From Diphasiastrum complanatum (Eukaryota > Streptophyta > Lycopodiopsida > Lycopodiales > Lycopodiaceae), in NCBI GenBank assembly GCA_029204225.1, contig MU832580.1:1-64000 (forward strand): a stretch of 64,000 bases of DNA. The letters run 5' to 3'. Position numbers and translations under genes: made by a program. A model generated the notes under the pieces. It ran no database searches and was not told the origin of the DNA. It was given only the letters and a program-made list of their open reading frames with translations. Numbering within the stretch: position 1 is the first letter of the stretch; each line of letters starts with the position of its first letter. Of this stretch, positions 32,951 to 44,568 are shown piece after piece.

Positions 32951-34153
32951 CTAGTCCATATCTGTTGGCTTTTGAAAAATCATATGACTATCAAAGATTG
33001 CCGGTTATCATAGTAGCTATCCTTGTTAAAGAATAGTGCATTAAATGAAACTATTTTTTATATGTAAAATTATATTCATCATAATAAAAATATTAAAAAA
33101 ATTTCAAACATCGTTGGCATCTAAATATTTTTCTTGGGCATTAACTTAGCTCGCTCCAACAATAGTCTTCATGGCAGCATGTGTTATAAGGTTAGAAAGT
33201 AGCCATGTATCGGTAGGTTAACAAAATTAAAATTTTATCGATTTATCAGAAGTTAGCATCCTGCATTATATCTCTGATGTTGGTTTTTTAGAAAATTTGC
33301 CAGTTCGATTCCTAGACTATGCCAGCACTGGTTTATATAATCCTAAAGCAATGGTACAAATTTTGTGTATTTAGAGCATACACTCGTCTTAAAAAAATCA
33401 ATAAAAAATACACTTGAAGAATGTGTAAACTGCATTTATTATAGATACATAGTATAAATGTACTTACACATTTGCAGCCTATGCTTATTATACATAATAA
33501 TTGCTCAAGGTAGTGCTCTGAAAACCTCTATATATTCATAAGCCAATAGTTTAGAATCTTACACATATTTGAGTAAACATACAATTTCCTACAAAATCAA
33601 AATTTTATTTGTTCTTAGATGTCAACATCCTGCATTATATCTATGATGTTGATTTTTTATTTAAAATTCCCGGTTCCATTCCTAGACTGTGTCAGGTTTT
33701 CCCGATCACTGGCCCAAGGATGCCTCACAGGCTCACAACAAGGAAGCCCTTAGGATGAGGAGGTCTTCCCCTATAGTAATCTAATGTAATGAACAAAGTT
33801 GAATATGGAAGAAAGGGTTGTGTGTGTGCACACCCAAACTAGAAAAAAATCTGTAAGCCAAACTACAAGAGAATCCTCACACCAAGGTTATTGTCATTAC
33901 GTTCATCGAGGAGTCGTCAAAAATCCTCCTCACTTTGCGCATCCATGTTCAAATTGTGGCGTCCTCTAGAGTGAGCAAGTTCCATTGGTCTAGGTCCGCT
34001 GACCCGGGCACGATGCGAACTGAAGATGTGTCAAAGTGTTGTTCTTGATGCCGGTGGTCTTGTTAAAACAGGGGCCTTCCGTACTCCTCACGACACTTCA
34101 GGATGATGGGTGGTAGGTACCCCATACTTTCATCATGGAGAGTATGTGGGGGA

Positions 34154-34443
34154 TGTGAAAGATTCAACTAGTTTCATCACATTATGCAATATTTCCATAT
34201 TTGGCATATTGAGGCCAAAACTTGTTTGACTTAGAGATTGACTTTTCAAAGTTCATTAGTCTAAAATTCATTTGAATAGACACTTTTTGAAAGTGTGGGA
34301 AAGATAGAATGCAAGTTTGAGTAGATTCAATTTCAATAAGTTGGATACATTGAATCTAGACCCAAAATTGGTAGGGTTAGCATTTTGGTGGGAAAGCCAA
34401 GTGGCCAAATAGGGTTTGGACCTGCTATAAAAGGATGTAACTC
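34154..34443 (+). repeat. Truncated 5' LTR of copia F (U3 part only)
   Basis: Matches the first part of the 3' LTR (from 35931) and stops at ggatgtaactc, 11 bases after the tataaaa box at 34426-34432. Confidence 0.9.
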
Positions 34444-34645
34444 TAATGGACCTTCATCAAGTCAAAAGCCAAGGAGAACAGCAAGAGAAAGACAAGTACC
34501 TTCAAGGCTCACATATGATCAAAAGGGTAAGCAAGTAGTTTCTGGAAATTATGCTGCTTTCCTAACCTCTTTGGATGAGCCTACAAGTATAGATCAAGCA
34601 AGGAAAGAAGAGGAGTGGATCCAACCAATGAATCTTGAGTATTGA
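34385..34645 (+). pseudogene. Copia pol linker fragment
   Basis: The frame from about 34450 reads VPSRLTYDQKGKQVV and AAFLTSLDEPTS, then EEEWIQPMN. This matches the linker between integrase and reverse transcriptase of copia G (SRLTYDEKGKQVVDN onward, near residue 770). The stop tga at 34643 ends it before any reverse transcriptase motif. The ATG at 34385 lies in LTR sequence and is probably not a true start. Confidence 0.75.
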
Positions 34646-34651
34646 TCTCTT

Positions 34652-35935
34652 ATGAAGAGTGAAACATCTTTTGGAAGATCTTCTTGTGTACATGGAGCTA
34701 TGCAAGTAGATGGATGTTTTCTTGCTGTAAAATCAAGTAATGGATCTGGAAAACAAATTTTGTTCAATGACTTTGATGATCAAGTTGAATATCAAGAGGT
34801 TGATCTCAAAGCGCTTCAACTAGTCAAAAGGGAAGTTGGCAATTTGGAGCTAGTCAAGAGCATCAAAGGAGAGGTAATTGGCAAAGGTGTTATGGATCTA
34901 TTTTTGCAGCATATTGAAGACTCAAGTAAGGTCAAAGGAGCAGCAAGGAAGTGTTGTTCAAGTTTACTTTACTTTTTCTATCTCATGTTTGAGCAATTTC
35001 ATGTGGATGTGTGCAAATTGTCAAGATATGGTAAAACTAGCTACATTGGTGAGCATTGTTTTGATGTTGGATTTGTACTAGCATTCTTGGCTGATTTTGC
35101 TGATGGAAATGAAGCTATTGGAGGTTCATTATGTCACTCATCCATGGCTAAGTTCTCAAGTGTTGAGCTACTTGGTGCCAATACTTGGAGATTGTCAATT
35201 TTTGGTGAATTCATGGTCATTTTCTTGTGTCAAGTAGATCTTGAAGATGGACTAGTGAAAACTACTTGGTTTATGGAGTCATGTGGTGCTGGATTTGCAT
35301 CATTAATGTACTCACCTACTCATGGATTTCCAAGGTTTGATGGTTTCTTGTGGCAAGATGAAGATGGAGGCTCATTCATGGAGTATCATGGTGGATACAA
35401 GGCAACAAAGGACAAAGGAGGAGGAGACATGCAAGCAAAAGTTGATCACTCACATTTATTGTTTGTTTGTTGTATTTTTCCAGAGAGTTCAGAGTTGGAA
35501 GCATGGTGGAATCATCTCACTTACATTCTATTTGATTCTTCATGTTCTAGTCACATTTTTACATGTAAAATTGATGTAAGAAATAGTGAAGCATCCCAAG
35601 TGGACACTATTCTCTATATTAATTATGGTTGTTTCTATTTTGAGCATTACATGATCATTGAAAGAAGGTCTATTCTTAGGAAGAAGATCATTCTTATGAT
35701 GGATCAAAGTTCTATTGTCAAAAACTATGCTAGGAGCAAGCATATTGAGATACAATATCATTTTGTGAGGGAGCGAGTCATTGCAAAGGAGGTGGAGCTT
35801 CAACATGTGTCTTCAAGGGAATGTGTAGCTGATATCTTCACCAAAGCATTGGGAAAAGACTTGTTCATGAAGCATAGGACTTCACTTGGAGTATTATCAA
35901 AGTCTATGCTAAAACTAGTTGAAGAGGGAGTGTGA
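34652..35935 (+). CDS. Chimeric ORF: unrecognised protein fused to copia RNase H tail
   Basis: An uninterrupted 427-codon frame. Residues 1 to about 355 match nothing I know; they include hydrophobic, Cys-rich segments (CCSSLLYFFYLMFEQFHVD; DGNEAIGGSLCHS) and acidic loops. From about residue 358 it reads ARSKHIEIQYHFVRERVIAK to LKLVEEGV, the normal C-terminal copia tail after RNase H, ending three bases into the LTR as in copia G. RT and the RNase H catalytic residues are absent. Either captured exonic DNA was joined in frame or an old spacer is open by chance. Expression is unknown; ATG at 34652 is the first in frame. Confidence 0.55.
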   Translation: MKSETSFGRSSCVHGAMQVDGCFLAVKSSNGSGKQILFNDFDDQVEYQEVDLKALQLVKREVGNLELVKSIKGEVIGKGVMDLFLQHIEDSSKVKGAARKCCSSLLYFFYLMFEQFHVDVCKLSRYGKTSYIGEHCFDVGFVLAFLADFADGNEAIGGSLCHSSMAKFSSVELLGANTWRLSIFGEFMVIFLCQVDLEDGLVKTTWFMESCGAGFASLMYSPTHGFPRFDGFLWQDEDGGSFMEYHGGYKATKDKGGGDMQAKVDHSHLLFVCCIFPESSELEAWWNHLTYILFDSSCSSHIFTCKIDVRNSEASQVDTILYINYGCFYFEHYMIIERRSILRKKIILMMDQSSIVKNYARSKHIEIQYHFVRERVIAKEVELQHVSSRECVADIFTKALGKDLFMKHRTSLGVLSKSMLKLVEEGV

Positions 35936-36575
35936 AAGATTCAACTAGTTTCATCACATTTTGCAATATTTTCATATTTGGCATATTGAGGCCAAAACTT
36001 GTTTTAGACTTAGAGATTGACTTTTCAAAGTTCATTAGTCTAAAATTCATTTGAATAAACACTTTTTGAAAGTGTGGAAAAGATAGAATGCGAGGTAGAT
36101 TCAATTTGAATAAGTTATGTACATTGAATCTAGACCCAAAATTGGTAGGGTTAGCATTTTGGTGGGAAAGCCAAGTAGCCAAATAGAGTTTGGACCTGCT
36201 ATAAAAGGATGTAACTCGTGGAGAGAGTTATCTTCTCTCTTCTCTATCTCATTTCATGCTTATACATGGTTCTCTTGGGTTCTACTATCCATTGGTGCAT
36301 TATTTTGGTGATTGCTTGCAATTCTATGTGTAGAATGATCTATATTTATTATTTTTGGATCCACGTGTGTGAAATACAGTAGCTTGCTGGTTTTGTATGG
36401 AGAGCAACAGTACATAATCATTTCATTCAAGTTTGATCAAGTTCTATTAGTGTTTGCATCTCAAATTGTGTGTAGATGCTGATTTTTCTACATTGGTGAA
36501 ATTGGTAGTGTATTTCTCTTTCTAACCAAAGATCATTCAAGTAGATTGGATCTTAAGGATCTGAAATCTTTCATA
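35931..36575 (+). repeat. 3' LTR of copia F
   Basis: About 645 bases from tgtgaaagattc to ctttcata. It has a tataaaa box at 36200-36206. The final bases are ta rather than the usual ca, if the gggga target duplication is placed correctly. Confidence 0.85.
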
Positions 36576-36973
36576 GGGGACTCACCCAATGGAATCCCCA
36601 TTGGAATAGTTTCCTTGAAATTGTAATAAGAGGGAATATTCGTATGAGATTTAACATGTGCAATAGTGTTTGTCCTCAACGATGTTTTTATCTTTGTTGG
36701 CTAGCTATGGCCCCGTTCCTTTTAGGAAACTTCTTTTGAGTTTCCCTCCAATATGTTCATATTTTAAGACTATTATGTCTCTAGAAAATGCTAGTTTCAA
36801 AATCACATATCTGCAATCTTTAGTAAAGGTCTTCCAACTTCTAAATATTGCCATTAATTACAACTACGTGGCTTGATGACAAATTAATAATTAAACCAAA
36901 GTAGATTTTAAAGGTTCAACATTAGATTGTAATTTTTGTTGAAAGTGGATAAAAGACAAATTGGGTGTTGATA

Positions 36974-37357
36974 TTATCTAGGTCTTCTTTTGAGATCCAA
37001 TAATTATTCTACAATATTCTCTTTATCATCTTGTAGTTTTTGACAAAGGTAATAAATTCATTGTTTGTCACAATGGCATATGGACTTTTATGGTTCTCGG
37101 CTACATGGTCTCAAAAGAAATCAAGTTCATATACAAATAAGTAGCTTAGACTCATTGCCTTGAATTTTCTAACGTTTGTTTTCAATAATTCATAGACCAT
37201 TTATTTTTTAAATACTACTTTGTTAGAATGTATTGAGCTTAGGCATTTATCATCCAAAAATAGTGGATCTTAATTGATTTTTTTCATTTTTTATAAGGCC
37301 ATAATAAATCATAAGGTCATCTACTACACATTTTCAAATTATTTGGAAGGATAAGTG
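36974..37357. other. R2 segment present only in copy 2
   Basis: AT-rich, without ORFs or clear inverted termini. It is either an insertion in copy 2 or a deletion in copy 1; no target duplication is evident. Confidence 0.5.
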
Positions 37358-37405
37358 AAAAAAATGCACATCATCAAATATATATTTTTTAATTCCATCA
37401 ATCGA

Positions 37406-37528
<123 letters not shown>

Positions 37529-37698
37529 GGATGCTTCTATACTTTAAGACACCTCCCTACGTTGAACCATGCCAAAAACAACAAAACTTTTAATTTAAAG
37601 GTCCTAACCCATACTATACTATTCAAATTGTTCCCACCAGTTTTGATAAATAAGTTCTAATATGGTTTTAAGCTTAGCTTAAATGAATGGACAGGATT

Positions 37699-38333
37699 TG
37701 TTGCCAACTTATCAGGGCAAAACTTCCACTTTCCATGAAATTTCCTCACAAATCAGTATATATCGCCCATTTTTTACTGATGTTTCTTCACAACACGGTT
37801 CAGCAGGTTGATAATTGCAGAACGTGTGCCCTATCAAGCTTGCCTTCTCCGGTTTCTACTTCATGGTAAGTGGTTTTTTTCATCTCTTGTTGATGCAATT
37901 TATGGAGTTCGAGGTAGCTTGAGGTAGAACCACATCCATCCATCATTAAATGACATCTAGAGTCTATGTGACATTTGTCACTTCTCATGCATGAAACTCT
38001 ACCAACTTTTTGCAAGTGTCCTAGTTCTAACTAGAAATGTACAAATCATCATGCATGTGTCCATTACGTTTTGTGCATGCCTTTCATGTCACTATGGATC
38101 ACTTACAATTAATGTATGTGAATTGCCACGAGATTCTACAAGCACAATTTTGCTAATTCTATGTCTACAAACTATATGCAAGTTGTACTCATCATTCTAG
38201 ATATGACATATCCATGTAGCTCGAGTTCTATCTAGGCCAAACTTGGCATTTTGCATTTATGAACAACATACTTGCATGGTACAATATTTGTAGCAAGCCA
38301 AAAGTCAAGATGAATTGTTTTTCCATTTTAACA
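37699..38333 (-). repeat. 3' LTR of copia B
   Basis: 635 bases. On the minus strand it begins tgttaaaatgg and ends ggcaaca. The polypurine tract taggaggag is at 38334-38342. The 5' LTR is not in the window, so its age cannot be judged. Confidence 0.7.
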
Positions 38334-38350
38334 CTCCTCCTAAAAACAAT

Positions 38351-39124
38351 CTATATTGATTTGAATATGGATCTTGGTATAACTCCAAGATTGGCTCTAT
38401 GCTTGATGAAGGAACTTTTGCTCAAAGGTCTGGTGAGCATATCAGCAATACAAGATGATGTGTCGATGTGCTCCGAGTTGATTTCCCCTCCAATGAGCTT
38501 CTCTCTCACGAAGTGATGTGCAACTTTGATATGCTTGCTCCTTGCATGGAATATCGGATTGTTGGCAAGGGCTTGAGCTGAAATGTTGTCACACATATTC
38601 ATAGGTAGGTCCTCTTCCATGATTATCTTTAGCTCCACTAGTAACCTCTTGATCCAAAGCACTTCCTTTGTGGTTGTAGTGAGTGCCTTGTACTCAGCTT
38701 CACATGATGAGAGTGATACAATATCTTGCTTTTTGGAAAGCCAAGATATCAAGTTTCCTCCAAGATATATGACATAAGCACCTGTAGATTTTCAATCTGC
38801 TCTATCACTTGCAAAATCCGAGTCAGAATAACCAATAATAGAAAGATCTTCTCTTTTATACAATAAACCAAAATCAAAAGTTGAAGATATATATCTAAGC
38901 ACTCTCTTGGCCATTTTCCAATGATAAATTGTAGGATTTTGCATAGCTTGGCTCAACTTATGAACACTAAAGCTTATGTCAGGTCTAGTTATTGTGAGCC
39001 CAAAAATTAAGGAGCTTATAAGACTTCTAAAAAGTGTGATGTCCACGAAGGATCCTTCATCACCTTTGTTAGAGTCCTTTACATTTTGTTCCATAGGAGT
39101 TTCTATACTCTTACAATTTAACAT
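38351..39124 (-). pseudogene. Copia B: RT end and RNase H
   Basis: Two adjoining frames separated by one stop (tga at about 38792). The first carries KSIETPMEQNVKDSN and TITRPDISFSVHKLSQAM, the end of the copia RT, then GYSDSDFASD of RNase H. The second carries SSCEAEYKALTT and HARSKHIKVAHHFVREK to the normal C-terminus. The stop replaces the residue before KSTGAY. Upstream the RT palm with YVDD is missing: sequence jumps from FFDW near 39200 to TFVCQSKYAL. Confidence 0.88.
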
Positions 39125-39195
39125 GTTGAACTTTTATAACATTGAAAGAGCATACTTGGATTGACATACAAAAGTTTTATCTCTAGTTGAAGAAC

Positions 39196-39625
39196 TTACC
39201 AATCGAAAAAACAAGCAACATAAATTATGATTCTAATTGATACCATTTTTGCAACTGGAGCAAGTCTCCTCGTAATCAAGTCCATAAACTTGAGCGAAAC
39301 CTTTAGCACAAAGCCTAGACTTGTACTTGTTGATTGTGCCATCTTGATTATACTTGACTCAAAAAACCCGCTTGCAACCAATGGTGCGCTTGTTGGATGG
39401 AAGATCCACAAGCTTCCATGTCTTCTTGGCCATCAGAGCATCATATTCCTCCTTCATGGCAAGTTACCATTTCTTCGAGTTGAGTGTATCATATACATCC
39501 TTTGGCTCCTCATGTGAAATAAAAATAAGCACAATTAGTGGAGTTGATTTCCACTTGCTTGCCTCTATCTTCATAAGTAAGCCTCCTAGGCTCGGATCTT
39601 TCTCTTTGAGATCTCCTTAGTGAAA
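39196..39625 (-). pseudogene. Copia B: start of RT, frame-shifted
   Basis: Minus-strand fragments in shifting frames read KWKLVDLPS-like and CKRVF-like segments, then RLAPVAKMVSIRIIIYVACFFDW, the beginning of the copia RT. It stops at 39196 where an internal deletion removes the catalytic palm. The element cannot encode an active RT. Confidence 0.75.
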
Positions 39626-39629
39626 AGAT

Positions 39630-40577
39630 TCAAGGTGACTCCTCCTCAATTCTCGGCCCCATCTCTCCATGATAGTCTTCAAGGGTGATGATTGGAATAT
39701 CTTTGTGAGAATCTTTGAACTTGACATCTCCAAGAATGTATTTTTGATCCTCATGGAATATAACATCCCTACTCTCAATTGTAGTTGAGATAGAGGGAAC
39801 ATAGATTCTGTAAGTTTTCTTGTTGGATGCATATCCAACCATGATCCCTTTAATAGAATCAGGATCATCTCTTTTCCTTGTTTCCAAGGGCACATGAACA
39901 AAGCAAGCACAACCAAAAACTCTAAGGTGATCTACCTTAGGTTTCTTCTTAAACAAGACTTCAAAAGGTGATTTTTCAGCAAGTGCATTGTGAGGTAATC
40001 TATTGCACAAATAGTTTGCACAATTTATAGCTTCACCCCAATATTCAATAGGCAAAGAAGCTTCAACTCGAATTGCTTTAGTACATTCATATAAAGAACT
40101 GTTTTTCCTCTCAACAACTCCATTTTGAGATGGAGAATAAGCATAAGAAAACTCTCTCTTTATTCCTTCACCTTCATAGTATTCATGAAACTTGTTGGAG
40201 ATGTATTCACCTCCTCCATCACATCTTAAAGCTTTAACCTTGAAAGAAAATTGTTTCTCAACATAAGCTTTGAAGATTAGGAAGTGATCAAATACCATAG
40301 CTTTTGAAGAAAGTAGATACAACCAAGTATATCTAGTAAAGTCATCAATAAAGGTGACAAAACATGTTGCACCACCAATACTTTCAGAAGAGGAAAAATG
40401 TACATCCGAGTGTATAAGTTCCAAAGGATGAGTAGTCTTGATAAAAGACTTCTGATATGGCTTTCTATGTGATTTTGCAATAGCACAAGCCTCACAAGGC
40501 TTGAAATCTTTGGAGAGAGATTTTGGAAGACCAATAGCCTTCACTTTCTTGACCATATAAGACATAGATTTAAAGTT
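39630..40577 (-). pseudogene. Copia B: integrase
   Basis: An open frame of 311 codons from 40565 carries CEACAIAKSH (zinc domain cysteines), LIHSDVHFSS (first Asp), RCDGGGEYIS (second Asp) and SPSQNGVVERKN (Glu), so the DDE triad is present. It continues with FEVLFKKKPKVDHLRVFGCACFVHV. The upstream part of the zinc domain lies beyond copia A at 44850 onward. Integrase itself looks intact, but the element is otherwise broken. Confidence 0.92.
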
Positions 40578-40582
40578 AGGAT

Positions 40583-40858
40583 AGTTAGAATTAAAGTTAG
40601 AATCATTGTGTTACTGTACTGTGGGTCCTATTAGTGGATAAGAATCAGTTGGCCTTTCCACGAGGCAAGTCGATGGGACACGCGTCCTGCCAATGACAAC
40701 CTGGGTCATGCATGGGTTGCCTGAGTGAACAACTATATGTACAGTGTAATTTCATTTTGAAAAATACAGTTGCTATGTGAGCTTGCTGAGGAGAGTGATT
40801 TTCTGTCTGTGTTACTGTGTAGCATGATCTGTGTTCATGTGCAAAGCAAATTCTAAGT
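40583..40858 (+). repeat. 5' LTR of copia A
   Basis: 276 bases, starting agttagaattaaag and ending aaattctaagt, followed directly by the primer site. The termini form an imperfect inverted repeat. Confidence 0.9.
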
Positions 40859-40870
40859 TGGTATCAGAGC

Positions 40871-42170
40871 CGTACAAGGAGTGTACACAGTATAGTGTCG
40901 CCGTTGAAGAGAGCTTCAGGAGAACTGTCTTCTAAGAGTTCGGGGTTCTACGGCAGGTTGAAGACAGAAAGAGAAGCACTGGTGCACGGTTTCTAATTTA
41001 TAGAGGCTTGCTAAGCTCAGCAGAGGGATTATTAGCCTGTGCATAGCATCAGACAGAGAAACATTTGGTGAAAAATTGACAATTTCAAAGCCAGCTGAAA
41101 ATTGAAACCGGACTTGGGGTTACGATTTTTATACATAAATGGTGATTTCTAAGCTGTTTGTGCACCGTTTTGGATGCCGTAAGGACATGAAGGAAGCTAA
41201 TCACACTGTCAATCAGCCATGGAGAGATTATGAGGTTTATGTTAGAGATTTGTCTCCAGACAGTTAACCTAGCAGATTTGTAGTAAAAAGGTGAAAAAGC
41301 CACTTTGTCAAGTTGAGCTAAAATCACCGTTTCTCCACGGAATTTTCTTACTGAACACTCTACAGTCATGGATTCAGTAGGGCGACCCTGCTCTAGGCCT
41401 CAGATCGTGCTCAAAATGATCCATAGGAGAGATTAATCTGATAATTATTAGAGAAGGGAGGCGTGGCCGCAGGCAGGGAGGTCGCGGGCTATTCGTGCGC
41501 CCAACGCGATAAACAACTTAGTGTACCGAAGACCATAGCGTCTGAAGGGGTATGGTTAGATGCCCAGATGTACTTTGAACCTTTAGATGAGGTGTCAAAT
41601 GAATCAACGGTCCAGAATCTGTGATGGGAGAGAAATTTGAACCACAAGATTTGGTTCAGCCATTGGATGAGCTTTGGACAGAGCCCTGAAGAATTGAAGT
41701 GCATTCTGGCCTTCAACTTCATTAAAAAATTTCATACTGAAAGTTGAGTTGAGTCCCTTCACAAGTGAAGAGTGAAATTTCTTCAAAGTGAAGAAACAGT
41801 TCAAAAGCTAGAAAAGTCCCTATTTTTGGGTCCTTTGCCCGTTTTGACCCAAACGAAAGGCTATAACCTCCAAACGAAGGGCACCCGGACTATACCTGCA
41901 AGTACGATACAGCAAAACAGAATGGGTGTAGCAGAGAAAGTGTTCGGTGTACACCAGAAGTAGTTTCACCATTCCACTGGGCACGTTGTTGGGAGTTGAC
42001 GACTGAGTGCATTTCGGAAGGTGACACCGATTTGGCTTTCAAATTGGTGGAAAAGTGGCGAGTGGCCTAGTAAGAAAAAAAGTGCAGGTCATTATTTTCA
42101 ACTTTTGACATCATTGTTGGCCTCGACATACTATTCTTAGCCTAAGGTAGAAGTTTTAAACAGTTTTGCG
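40871..42170 (+). other. Leader of copia A
   Basis: About 1.3 kb between primer site and gag with no significant coding-strand ORF. It is the expected position of an untranslated leader. Confidence 0.6.
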
Positions 42171-42990
42171 ATGGCAAACATGGGAGAGTCCATTTTGAGT
42201 AAAAGTAGCAAATTGGATGGGATTTCCAACTATGCAGTGTGGAAATTCAAAATGAAAAACATACTGATGGAGAAAGATGTGTGGGAAGTCGTCACAGGTG
42301 ATGAGAGAAGGCCGCCAAATGAAGCAGACATCAAAATGTTTGACAAAAAGATGAGGAAAGCTTTGACCTTCATTAACTTGTCAGTGAAGGATCACATCAT
42401 TACCCACATTTGTGATGCTATTACACCCAGACAGACATGGAATGTGCTAAAGGAGCATTTCGAGATGTTAAATCCGTCAAGAATGATGTTTTTGAAGTCA
42501 AAGTTGAATAGTGTCCACATGGAACAAGGAGAGCACATTCAGACGAGAAATGGTGAAAGCTAGATGTCAAAATACTGACGATCAGGCACTTGCGACACGC
42601 CAAAAACAAGGCAAGGGCAAGGGCAAGAAGAAGTCTAAGCAGCAATTTGGCAAGTCTCAGGAGGATGAGGGATCTTCCAGCAAAACTAAGAAGAAAGGCA
42701 AGTGCTTCCATTGTGGTAAAAAGGGCCATTGGAAGAGTGAATGTCGCAAATTCCTGGCGGAACAAGACAAGGGGAAACCAAAACAAGCAGGTAACCTTGT
42801 CGATGAAGGTGAGATTGAAGACTCTAGCATCTTCATATCTGCATTGTCATCTAATCAAGATGATCAAGCATGGTATATTGACTCAGGAGCCACAAGACAC
42901 ATGACAGGTAACAAGAATTGGTTCAGTAGTTTGAAGGTGTTGGATAATGGAACATCTGTTTCACAAGCAAATGGTGAGGTGTGCACCTTC
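42171..42990 (+). pseudogene. Copia A: gag, zinc knuckle and protease
   Basis: ATG at 42171 opens 130 codons of UBN2-type gag (NYAVWKFKMKNIL, then FINLSVKDHI and LKSKLNSVHM). A frame shift near 42540 moves to a frame with a lysine-rich linker, the knuckle CFHCGKKGHWKSEC and the protease motif WYIDSGATRHMT. It then runs into a stop at 42997-42999. The end of protease and all of integrase are missing, replaced at about 42985 by RT sequence. Confidence 0.88.
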
Positions 42991-44515
42991 GACTTATAGT
43001 GAAGCGAAGGATGATGACATTTGGATCAAGGCCATGGGAGAGGAGATGGAGTCAATTGCTAAGCATAGCACATGGGACTTAGTAGAACCACCAATTGGAA
43101 AGAAACCCATTGGTTGCAAATGGGTATACAGAACTAAGTACCATGCAGATGGAAGCATAGCAAAGCACAAAGCAAGATTGGTGATCAAAGGGTACGCACA
43201 AAATAAAGACATTGACTATGAGGAGACCTTTGCGCCGGTTTGTAAGTGGAATACTCTACGTCTACTTATTGCTTTAGCTTCACATTTTGGTTGGCCTTTG
43301 CATCAGATGGATGTGAAATCTGCTTTTCTAAATGGTGAGTTAGAAGAAGAAGTGTTCATGGATCAACCTGAAGGCTTTGTAATGAAAGGACAGGAAAATA
43401 AAGTATGTCGCTTGAAGAGAGCGCTTTATGGTCTTAAACAAGCACCACGTGCGTGGTATAGTAGGATTGATGCCTACTTTTGTTCAAAGGGTATGGTGAG
43501 AACACATTCTGATCCAAATCTATATGTCTTATGCTTTGATGGTATGGTTGCTTTGATTGCTCTTTATGTTGATGACTTGAATATTATTGGAAATAATCAA
43601 GAGATGATAGATGTGATCAAGAAAGACCTCATGGAGCAATTTGAGATGACGGATCTCAGCCTGATGCATTACTGCCTTGGAGTAGAAGTGTGGTAAAAAG
43701 GACATGAAGTGGGTTTAACACAGGTGAAGTATGTCAAAGAGTTGTTGCACAGGTTTAGGTTGCAGGATTGCAAACCAGTAAACACTCCTATTGAACCAGG
43801 TAAAAGGCCTTCTAAGCTTGATGAATCACAGTCATTTGATGCTAAGCTATATAGATAGTTAGTAGGGAGCTTGATTTACCTTACCATAACTAGACCAGAT
43901 ATATGCTATGTTGTTGGCATTGTAAGTCAATTTATGGCAGCACCTACGGAAACGCATTGGAAAGCAGCTAAACGCATTTTGCGTTATGTGAAAGGCACTT
44001 TAGAGTATGGCTTGATTTACATGAAGCATGATGGTTTACCTGAGTTGTGTGGCTATGTGGATGCGGACTGGGGAGGTGACTATGATGATCGTAGATCCAC
44101 CACATGATATATATTCTAGTTTTGTGGTAATTGCTTTTCCTGGTCTAGTAAGAAGCAAAGCACAATTGCTCTTTCCACCATAGAAGCAAAGTATAAGGCA
44201 ATGTGTAGTGCTGCACAAGAAGCTATATGGTTGAGACAAATCTTAGAAGAAATTGGCATGAAGCAAAAAAATCCCACGACTTTACATAGCGACATTCAGA
44301 GTGGCATTTAGCTAGCAAAGAATCCAGTGTTCCATGCAAGAACCAAACACATTGAGATTCAATATCACTTCATACATGAGAGGCTGCTGAGTTGTGAAAT
44401 TCATGTTGTTCATTGTAGCACAGAAGAACAACTAGTTGATATTTTCACTAAGCCACTTATTGGAGAAAAGTTTGATAAGTTTAGATCAAAGCTTTCTATA
44501 CTTAAAGTTTGTTGA
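42990..44515 (+). pseudogene. Copia A: RT and RNase H
   Basis: The RT frame (to 43696) contains CKWVYRTKYHADGSIAKHKA, LHQMDVKSAFLNGELEEEVF, YGLKQAPRAWYS and an intact YVDD. It stops at 43694 after LGVEVW. RNase H pieces follow in broken frames: [18 protein letters not shown] and [16 protein letters not shown] to 44107, then HARTKHIEIQYHFIHERLL to 44515. Several stops remain. Confidence 0.88.
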
Positions 44516-44568
44516 CTTTAAAGCTATGTATTTGACTGTATAAAAAGTGAATCTACTTTAAGAGAAAG

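Larger units (their letters stand above)
34154..36575 (+). mobile_element. Non-autonomous copia with captured sequence (copia F)
   Basis: The element is inserted in R2 copy 2, flanked by gggga at 34149-34153 and 36576-36580. R2 copy 1 shows the empty site near 6760. The 5' LTR is cut to its first 290 bases (34154-34443) and joins internal sequence directly, so the primer site, gag, protease and integrase are gone. A pol linker piece (34450-34645), a long unrelated insert, the RNase H tail, the polypurine tract ttgaagagggag (35919-35930) and a full 3' LTR remain. Confidence 0.9.
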
